Of a stretch of 37,995 nucleotides of DNA, positions 16,901 through 22,694 are shown piece by piece. How positions within the stretch are numbered: the stretch's first letter is position 1; the number at the start of each line of letters is the position of its first letter. Both the position numbers and the translations under genes were made by a program. Origin of the DNA: Paludibacter sp. (lineage in GTDB: Bacteria; Bacteroidota; Bacteroidia; Bacteroidales; Paludibacteraceae); contig JACDZH010000008.1 of assembly GCA_013426815.1 (NCBI GenBank), positions 1-37,995 of the forward strand, in the 5' to 3' direction. The notes beneath the pieces are model-generated. The model was given only the letters and a program-made list of their open reading frames with translations. It did not search any database and was not told the origin of the DNA.

Positions 16901-18877
16901 TTAAGTACTGATGTATGGGTTTTTGAAAGTGAAAGTATCTATAAATATGTAACAGGAAAGTTTGCAACTGAAGAAGCTGCAAAATCAGTAAAACAGGAAC
17001 TAGGAATTCCAGGGTTTGTTATTGCCATTGACCAATCCAAAATTAAAAATATATCGAATGATAAAGCAATTTTACCTTTCGAAAAAGTAAAAGTTCCTGT
17101 TGAAAATGCAGTAGTACGGAGTTCTAAAGGTACAATTTATGCTATTCAGATAGCATCTAATAAAACATATACCGATCCAATTACAGTTAAAAATAAATTG
17201 AAACTGAACTCAGATGTTTGGACTTTTGAGAGCAATGGAATGCATAAGTATGTAATTGGTAAGTATATGACATTGGAAGCTGCAAAAGCAAGCATGATAA
17301 AACAAGGGATTAAAGGTTTTGCTATTTCAGTTGACTTATCAAAAGTAAATGAAAATCTAAAATTAAATCAAACAGAAAAACCATTACTCCCGGTAGAAAA
17401 AGAACAAAAAGCGGTTTCAAAAGATGTTATTCCTAGCACTAGTGGAACAGTGTATGCCATCCAAGTTGCTTCGACAAAATTATATTCCGAACCCGAAATT
17501 ATTAAGAAAAACCTTAAGTTAAATACCGATGTTTGGTTTTTTAAACGCGATGGTTCTTATAAATATGTTACAGGAAAGTACACTACCAAAGTATTAGCAG
17601 AAGAAGCCAAATTAAAAATGTCAATAGCAGGTTTAATTGTTGCAGTTGACTTATCGATGGTAAATGAAAAACCAATTGAAAAAGTTGAAATGCCAGTCGA
17701 AACTGTAAAAGATCCTATTGTAAATACAGTCAATCAGAATACTAAAGGTACTATTTACACCATTCAGGTGGCATCAAATAAAACATATACCGATCCTGTT
17801 ACAATTAAAAATAAATTGAAACTGAACTCAGATGTTTGGACTTTTGAGAGCAATGGAATGCATAAGTATGTAATTGGTAAGTATATGACATTGGAAGCTG
17901 CAAAAGCAAGCATGATAAAACTAAGGATTAAAGGTTTTGCTATTGCAATTGACTCATCAATAGTGAATAATAAACCAGAATTAAATCCAATAGAAAAACC
18001 GATTGTTCCGATAGAAACAGAAAAAAAACCAGTTTCTAATGATATAATACCCAGCATAGGTGGAACTGTGTATGCCATCCAAGTTGCTTCGACAAAATTA
18101 TATTCCGAACCTGAAATAATAAAAAAAAACTTAAAGCTAAGTACGGATGTATGGTTTTTCCAACGCGATGGATTATATAAATATGTTACAGGAAAATACC
18201 CAACAGAAGAGTTGGCAAGAGAAGCTAAATTAAAAATGGCATTAGCAGGTTTAATTGTTGCGGTAGACCCATCGTTGGTAAAAGAAAAACCTATTGAAAA
18301 AGCAGTTACATCAGAAGAAAAAGTACAAGTACCAGTAGAAAAAGCTCCTGTTCTAAACTTAAATGGAAAGATATACACAATACAACTTACTTCAATTAAG
18401 TCATTTACCGATCCTGTTACCATTAAAAAAAGATTTAATTTAATTCAGGATGTATGGTTTTTCGAGAAGGATGGGATGTATAAATATGTTACAGGTAAGT
18501 ATGCAAATAAAGAGGAAGCTAAAGCTGCTATGTCAAAGCTAGGTGTTTCAGGATTTGTTATTGAAGCTGAACAGAAAAAAGAAGCTGTAGTACCACTTGT
18601 TGAGAAAGCTATTGTTCCTGTTGGAAATGTTGCTACACACAATGAAAAGATAAAGATTTTTACAATTCAATTAACATCAATGAAAAACTTTGTGGATCCG
18701 GTTTCTATTAAGAAAAGATTCAATTTAAGTGATGAGGTTTTTTATTTCGAAAAGGATGGACAATATAAATTTGTTACTGGTAAATACTCAACTAAAGTTG
18801 CAGCAAAAACAGCAATGGCAAATAAGAGCATAACTGGTTTTATAATTGAAGTAGATCAATCAATTTTAAAGAATTAA
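13901..18877 (+). CDS. Usher-like outer-membrane protein with eight C-terminal SPOR-like repeats
   Basis: The ORF is 1658 residues; the likely start is the ATG at 13901 or the in-frame ATG at 13949 just before the signal segment (FKFLLLLIIFISSLQFEAKA). Residues 50-195 form a small periplasmic domain (NLLYVNIEGLFQTLKIP). Residues 200-680 look like a beta-barrel. They contain an internal usher signature at about 338-395: IVELYINNVLIDYTKSDASG, then VPNVYGYTQLKLKFYGPSGE and R-I-M-N-I-P-Y. Residues 685-880 hold usher-like C-terminal Ig modules (FFDLNNNGIYDKGE, EPGEYRACIDSL). From residue 884 to the end there are eight repeats of about 70 residues beginning Y-x-I-Q-V-A-S, each with D-V-W-x-F-E and Y-K-Y-V-T-G-K-Y, joined by K/E/V/P-rich linkers. 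These resemble SPOR domains, which bind denuded peptidoglycan. This arrangement is not that of classical ushers, which end after the barrel modules. Confidence 0.75.
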   Translation: MEYLNNNIKIKGYELGMQILHFKINDAFKFLLLLIIFISSLQFEAKADKIPIDSKEAASMLYDETPVQVTVEGINNFYTDIIYTNNNLLYVNIEGLFQTLKIPCITARNGNSFTGFIDTENQTYTIDYDNKQIQIGSKLINTQNGLLKESGRIYMESSLFADAFGLSMNFNFRALTINLKSNFELPIIKLQRLEKIQSNISKLKGELHADTLVGRKYHLFNMGTMDWSIGSNQSWKESTDNRFSIGIGTELLYGEADLTLNYYDRQTFNGKNLNYIWRWVDNDNKIIKQAQVGKIYNQSISFINEQIIGAVIRNTPTTVRKGKGYYTINDFTEPNWIVELYINNVLIDYTKSDASGLYVFKVPNVYGYTQLKLKFYGPSGEERSEERIMNIPYTIMPAREFEYGLSAGIVQDSSLSRLGRAEFNYGVNRFLTLGGGMEYLSSIPNGEMIPFAKFTAQPFSKLILNAEYAHGVKTMGLLNYYFTRDALIEIDYTKFVEGQLATRFNALEERKAKISMPIKIKNINGFARLDYEQRLYKTFNYSQSSLNISGFYNQFSANSVVQLNWIDQKSPFITTDLALSYRFDNGYTIRPSARFNITEGNFISYRAEIQKRISKGYILAVYERNVAYRDNYFSLNFKYDLPFARTSISTSYSHGNVSTSENAQGSLAFKAGNKKVFVNNNSSIGKGGILIYPFFDLNNNGIYDKGESMIKLTNVNVIGGGNAVYSENDSIVRIPNLNAFNKYMIVFKDNDLDNISWRFKKKVYEVLIDPNQFKKIEIPIVTVGEVSGMTYMNSDNALKGIGRILVKFYNKKNNKLVAETLSESDGYIYYLGLEPGEYRACIDSLQLKNLDLKVNISCRDFTIRTLVEGDIVESIDFILSNKQTFYTIQVASTKLYNDPSSIMKNLKLNTDLWVFESEGLFKYATGKYLTEVEAKAAKIQLGINGFVVAVDQSNLSETLTKGLPLSEKSSLANNKGMIYAIQVASNKTLSNPNSLKNSLNLSTDVWVFESESIYKYVTGKFATEEAAKSVKQELGIPGFVIAIDQSKIKNISNDKAILPFEKVKVPVENAVVRSSKGTIYAIQIASNKTYTDPITVKNKLKLNSDVWTFESNGMHKYVIGKYMTLEAAKASMIKQGIKGFAISVDLSKVNENLKLNQTEKPLLPVEKEQKAVSKDVIPSTSGTVYAIQVASTKLYSEPEIIKKNLKLNTDVWFFKRDGSYKYVTGKYTTKVLAEEAKLKMSIAGLIVAVDLSMVNEKPIEKVEMPVETVKDPIVNTVNQNTKGTIYTIQVASNKTYTDPVTIKNKLKLNSDVWTFESNGMHKYVIGKYMTLEAAKASMIKLRIKGFAIAIDSSIVNNKPELNPIEKPIVPIETEKKPVSNDIIPSIGGTVYAIQVASTKLYSEPEIIKKNLKLSTDVWFFQRDGLYKYVTGKYPTEELAREAKLKMALAGLIVAVDPSLVKEKPIEKAVTSEEKVQVPVEKAPVLNLNGKIYTIQLTSIKSFTDPVTIKKRFNLIQDVWFFEKDGMYKYVTGKYANKEEAKAAMSKLGVSGFVIEAEQKKEAVVPLVEKAIVPVGNVATHNEKIKIFTIQLTSMKNFVDPVSIKKRFNLSDEVFYFEKDGQYKFVTGKYSTKVAAKTAMANKSITGFIIEVDQSILKN
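16553..18874 (+). repeat. Eight tandem SPOR-like repeats with a 618-bp higher-order duplication
   Basis: Repeats begin with FYTIQVAST, IYAIQVASN, IYAIQIASN, VYAIQVAST, IYTIQVASN, VYAIQVAST, IYTIQLTSI and IFTIQLTSM. Repeats 3-4 and 5-6 are near-identical pairs at the DNA level. Equivalent points are exactly 618 bp apart at two places checked (17162 versus 17780, and 17453 versus 18071), that is 206 codons. The array therefore grew partly by a recent in-frame tandem duplication. Confidence 0.85.
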
Positions 18878-19065
18878 TTACAGGATAGAGAGTTATTTAA
18901 ATTAGTTTAACGGCATAACCACTTCACTAAAATGAATTTGGTAAAGTTTTACAAATCAACTAGATAAGCGATTGAATTAATTAATTAAATCTCAAATTAT
19001 TATCTAAATAACTTGACCGCAATGGATAAGCAAATTAGTTTAAATTAAACCAAACCCCCAATTTC
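18878..19065. other. Intergenic region after the usher-like gene
   Basis: No convincing terminator hairpin or gene was found. The stretch is AT-rich and separates the usher-like gene from the GSCFA gene, whose candidate promoter follows directly. Confidence 0.4.
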
Positions 19066-19073
19066 TATTTTTG
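19066..19073 (+). promoter_or_regulatory. Candidate -7 box for the GSCFA gene
   Basis: TATTTTTG matches TAnnTTTG. It lies about 160 bp upstream of the preferred ATG at 19231. The -33 region is weak. It suggests that the GSCFA gene is transcribed separately from the fimbrial cluster. Confidence 0.35.
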
Positions 19074-19230
19074 TATAACACTAAACATGTAATTAAAACC
19101 TCCTGTGTGTTTTGAACATTATAAACTAAATTTCATGTTGCACTAAAGTTTAATTTGAGTACATCAATTGAAATTTCCATTTATAATTAAGAATTTCGCT
19201 CTCATTAATTCTGAATTATCCAAATACAAC

Positions 19231-20184
19231 ATGTTTAGAACCATTGTTAAAATTCCTTTGTCAATACCTAAAATTACACATCAGTATTGCCTAATGACTT
19301 TGGGCTCATGTTTTGCAGAAAATATTGGAAAAAAACTCAATGAGGCATTATTTGAGGTTGATGTAAATCCATTTGGAATACTCTACAATCCAGATTCTAT
19401 AGTCAAAAGTATTCAATTATTGCTTGATAATAAAGAATTTACACAAGATAATATTTTTGAAAACAAGGGTCTATGGCAAAGCTTTTCGCACAGTAGTCAA
19501 TTTTCAGATATTAACAAAGAAAATTGTTTGTCCAATATAAACAGCCGAATTGAAAGTGCATCTGAATTTTTAAATAAAACAGATTTTTTACTAATTACAT
19601 TTGGTACTGCTTGGGTTTTCGAAGAGAAGAAAAGTGGGAGTGTAGTCTCAAATTGCCATAAACTCCCTGCTAGCTTGTTTAACCGACGTAGATTGACAGT
19701 TGATGAAATTTTGGCAGCATATTCAGTACTAATAACAAAATTAACAATTAAAAAACCCAATATTAGGTTAATATTCAGTGTAAGTCCAATTCGTCATTGG
19801 AAAGATGGAGCACATGAAAATAATATTAGTAAAAGCACTTTATTAATGGCTATCGAAGCACTTCAACAGAAATTTCCGCAAGTTGATTATTTTCCTGCTT
19901 ACGAAATTCAGATGGACGAGTTGCGCGATTATCGTTTCTATGCTGCCGATATGCAACATCCCTCCGATGTGGCTATTAATTATATCTGGAGTCGATTTTC
20001 AGAGACATATTTTGATGAAGTAACAATACGTATGAATATGGAATACGAACAATTTAAGAATGATTTGTTACATCGACCACTTCATCCTGAGTCAGTTGAA
20101 TTTGAACTGTTTCAACAATCAGTATTTAAAAGAAAAAGAGAAATTCAAGCAAGATACCCAATTGTAGGCAAAAGAATAAAATAA
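19231..20184 (+). CDS. GSCFA domain-containing protein
   Basis: An upstream in-frame ATG exists at 19168. The ATG at 19231 (MFRTIVKIPLSIPKITHQYC) is preferred because Bacteroidetes members of this family start this way. The GSCFA motif itself, LGSCFAENIG, follows about 30 residues in. Further conserved segments are VNPFGILYNP, the FLLITFGTAWVFE strand, FSVSPIRHWKDG and MQHPSDVA, which fit an SGNH/GDSL-like hydrolase fold. The family is thought to include acyl- or deacetylase-type hydrolases acting on polysaccharides, but I cannot name a substrate. The protein is about 317 residues with no signal peptide, so it is cytoplasmic. Its functional link to the neighbouring fimbrial genes is not shown. 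Confidence 0.85.
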   Translation: MFRTIVKIPLSIPKITHQYCLMTLGSCFAENIGKKLNEALFEVDVNPFGILYNPDSIVKSIQLLLDNKEFTQDNIFENKGLWQSFSHSSQFSDINKENCLSNINSRIESASEFLNKTDFLLITFGTAWVFEEKKSGSVVSNCHKLPASLFNRRRLTVDEILAAYSVLITKLTIKKPNIRLIFSVSPIRHWKDGAHENNISKSTLLMAIEALQQKFPQVDYFPAYEIQMDELRDYRFYAADMQHPSDVAINYIWSRFSETYFDEVTIRMNMEYEQFKNDLLHRPLHPESVEFELFQQSVFKRKREIQARYPIVGKRIK

Positions 20185-20411
20185 AAATGCGCTTGAAATT
20201 TAGTTCAAAAAGGCTTTTTTGTGAATTTTAATAAATTCTAATTAACTAAAAAGTTAAGTTTCGTCTGATAAAATATTCGTCAATTGCTTTGATGAGTGTT
20301 AGAAGGTTGGCTAATTCATCAAATGATTATAAAATTCTCCTGTTTTGAACATAATAAAAGTTAATGTGATTCAACTGTAGTAAATCAATATTTTACAATC
20401 TAAGATTTCAA
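20185..20411. other. Short intergenic region with possible decayed minus-strand coding fragment
   Basis: On the minus strand a short frame reads DELANLLTLIKAIDEYFIRR (about 20248-20320) before a stop. It has protein-like composition but no start codon. It could be a remnant left when mobile elements arrived next door. No IS3 sequence is visible on this side of the IS1634 element. Confidence 0.25.
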
Positions 20412-21977
20412 AATTTGGGTGTCCCAGCTATATTTTTCCTATTTTTGCCAACATGTTTGTGCGAAAGAAGAAGAATAAAAGCGGAGTGATAAGTGTTCAA
20501 GTTATTGATAAAAGTCACTCGAAGTATAAAGTTCTAAAAACAATCGGAAGTTCGTCCGATATTTTAGAGATAGAACACCTTTATCAAAAGGGAAATAATT
20601 GGATAAAGTCGTATACAGGTTTATTTGAGTTTGATTTTACAAATGAAAGAGAGCAAACCTCACAGTTTTTAGATAATATTGACCGGATAAGCGTATCAGG
20701 TTCCGATTTATTGTTAGGAAAACTGTTTGATGATATCGGGTTTAATAAGATTGCTGATGATTTGTTTAAGATTCTGGTCATTTCCCGTCTTTGTTATCCC
20801 GTAAGCAAACTGAAAACCACCGATTATCTTTTGCGTTACCACTCCTTAGATATTGATGTGCAGGAGTTTTATCGTTATCTGGACAAGTTACACACCACTC
20901 AAAAGCTAGTGGTTCAACAAATCAGTTATCAGCACACATTACAAATTCTTTAGGGTGAAATAAGCATTCTATTCTACGATGTAACCACTTTATATTTTGA
21001 GATTGAGCGAGAAGATGAATTAAGGAAGACTGGCTTTTCAAAAGAAAGGAGACATCAAAATCCCCAAATAGTCTTAGGTTTATTTGTTAGTATCGATGGC
21101 TATCCTTTGGCTTACGAGATATTTGATGGAAAAAAATTTGAAAGTCATACAATGTTGCCGATTATTGAAGCTTTTAAGACCAAATACAAGATACAAAAGA
21201 TTGTTATTATAGCTGATTCCGGCTTACTTTCAGCCGATAATATTAGCCAGCTTCAAAGCAAAAGCTATGAATATATTTTAGGTGCAAGAATAAAAAGTGA
21301 GAAGCAGTCTATTAAACAGCAAATACTTTCATTGGGGTTAAAAAATGGAGAAAGTTCAATGATAGAAAAGGATGAAAATACCCGCTTAATTGTAAGTTAT
21401 TCCGATTCCAGAGCAATAAAGGACAAATCAAACAGGGAAAGAGGTTTGAAAAAGTTAGAAAAACAAATACAATCCGGTAAATTGACCAAGTCAAACATTA
21501 ATAACCGAGGTTACAACAAGTATTTGAAGTTTGAAGGAGAAATATCTGTTTCAATTGATACTGACAAGTTTGATCAAGATAGCCAGTGGGATGGTTTGAA
21601 AGGATACATGACCAATACTAAATTATCTAAAATGGAAGTCTTTGAGATCTACGGACATTTATGGAAGATTGAGAAAGCATTTAGAATCTCAAAACATGAT
21701 TTACGCAACAGTCCTATTTTTCACAGACTTAAAGGCCAATTGAAGCACATATATGCATTGCATTTACGGCATGCAAGGTATACAAAGAGTTGGATAGAAA
21801 ATTGAGAATAAGAAAATCAACTCTTAGCCCTGAGAAAGCTATTGAAATTGCAAAAACAATCTATTCGGTTACTGTCAGAACACCAATTACCAATTAACCG
21901 ATGACAAAGGTGCTAATATTAAATGAGGAGCAAAAAAATCTGGCTAAATTATTTGGGTTCTAATTTGGGTGTCCCAG
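20412..21977 (+). mobile_element. Degenerate IS1634-family insertion sequence
   Basis: The element is bounded by a 16-bp sequence AATTTGGGTGTCCCAG at 20412-20427 and again at 21962-21977. Its core TGGG-TGT-CCCA is itself nearly palindromic, so it can serve as direct or imperfect inverted repeat. The interval holds one transposase gene (broken, see next entry) and little else, and its length (about 1.57 kb) fits the family. The right boundary runs straight into an IS3-family transposase remnant, so the element probably inserted into or next to that older element. Confidence 0.75.
20453..21963 (+). pseudogene. IS1634-family transposase, broken by nonsense codons and a frameshift
   Basis: The protein starts MFVRKKKNKSGVISVQVIDK, a typical IS1634 N-terminus. 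The reading frame is open to a TAG at 20951-20953, then continues in the same frame with SILFYDVTTLYFE (first catalytic Asp), IIADSGLLSADNI (second Asp) and IYGHLWKIEKAFRISK (catalytic Glu region). Near 21733 a frameshift occurs. The true C-terminus continues one frame over as RPIEAHICIAFTACKVYKEL and, after a TAA at 21896-21898, as PMTKVLILNEEQKNLAKLFG before the final TAA at 21961. With two nonsense codons and one frameshift the enzyme is inactive. Confidence 0.85.
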
Positions 21978-22157
21978 TTGCCAAAACAGGAAAGAGTTAA
22001 TGGCATATTAAAGGACGAATTTTTTCTGGATCAAATCTTCTTTAATATGGAATATGCCCAAAAAGCTACAAAAAATGCTATTGAAATTTATAACAATAAA
22101 AGAATTCATTTATCTTTACATTTTAAAACACCAAATATGGTATTTCAAAATAACTAA
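21978..22157 (+). pseudogene. IS3-family (IS150-like) transposase C-terminal remnant
   Basis: From directly after the IS1634 end the frame reads ERVNGILKDEFFLDQIFFNM, then AQKATKNAIEIYNNKRIHLS and FKTPNMVFQNN. This is the end of the rve integrase core of IS3-family OrfB proteins and includes the last catalytic-region Glu context. Everything N-terminal is missing and is not found on the other side of IS1634. The remnant therefore reflects insertion plus deletion. Confidence 0.85.
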
Positions 22158-22164
22158 AATCATT

Positions 22165-22197
22165 GTTTAACCTGTAGCCATATTTTAGGACAAGACA
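22165..22197. repeat. Probable right terminal repeat of the IS3-family remnant
   Basis: The sequence after the IS3 transposase stop contains CTGTAGCCATATTTTAGGAC followed by AAGACA. It resembles the terminal inverted repeats of IS150-like elements (ending ...AGGAC-A-GACA). The matching left repeat is not present in the window. Confidence 0.5.
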
Positions 22198-22200
22198 TGA

Positions 22201-22238
22201 AATGCGTAGTTTGTCAAAAATAAGACAAACTACGCATT
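22201..22238. terminator. Bidirectional hairpin terminator next to the response-regulator gene
   Basis: A perfect 15-bp stem (AATGCGTAGTTTGTC / GACAAACTACGCATT) with an 8-nt AAAAATAA loop lies 24 bp beyond the response-regulator stop codon. It ends the minus-strand AraC/kinase/regulator operon and shields it from transcription through the IS remnants. Confidence 0.8.
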
Positions 22239-22262
22239 CAATTGTATATCGTAAATTCTTTT

Positions 22263-22694
22263 TTACATTTTATCCATATACCAGTTCAACTCCTTTTCAA
22301 TTTTAGTGTACTTTATAATATTGGAAATTATCTTCTGCAGACGTAGGAATGCAGTTTCGCTTTTCATCACATAATCATAAGCTTTGTGATGCATACATTC
22401 TATTGCCACGTCAATTTTATCCTGCGACGATAACATAATCACCGGAATATCAGGGTTTAATGCTTTTATTTTATCCAATGTATCTATTCCATTCATGGCG
22501 GCAGGATTAACACCATCCAAATAATAATCCAATACAATTATATCCGGATTGTGTGATATATAATCGAGACATAATTCACCGCTTGCAAAGGTTTCGATTA
22601 TAAAATCAGCATATTCCAAAAATTCGATTTCTAATAATTTAAGAAAAACAACATCATCATCTACCAAAAATATTTTAATTTTATCTTTTTTCAT
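22263..22694 (-). CDS. Single-domain response regulator
   Basis: The 143-residue protein is a lone receiver domain. The acidic cluster is D12-D13-D14 (IFLVDDD), the phospho-acceptor is D56 (IIVLDYYLDG), the Thr/Ser position is S89/S90 (VIMLSSQD) and the conserved lysine is K111 (DYVMKSE). No DNA-binding or enzymatic output domain is present. It may act as a phosphate sink, a CheY-like switch or a partner for the hybrid kinase. Its ATG overlaps the kinase stop codon by 4 bp (ATGA), indicating translational coupling. The kinase has both REC and Hpt domains, so the pair can form a full phosphorelay ending in this protein. Its final output is unknown. Confidence 0.9.
   Translation of the reverse strand: MKKDKIKIFLVDDDVVFLKLLEIEFLEYADFIIETFASGELCLDYISHNPDIIVLDYYLDGVNPAAMNGIDTLDKIKALNPDIPVIMLSSQDKIDVAIECMHHKAYDYVMKSETAFLRLQKIISNIIKYTKIEKELNWYMDKM

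Noticed and set aside
17764-18423. A 219-codon minus-strand ORF within the usher-like gene
   Set aside because: It is the antisense of the SPOR-like repeat region and repeats with the same period. The open frame is a by-product of the sense codon pattern.
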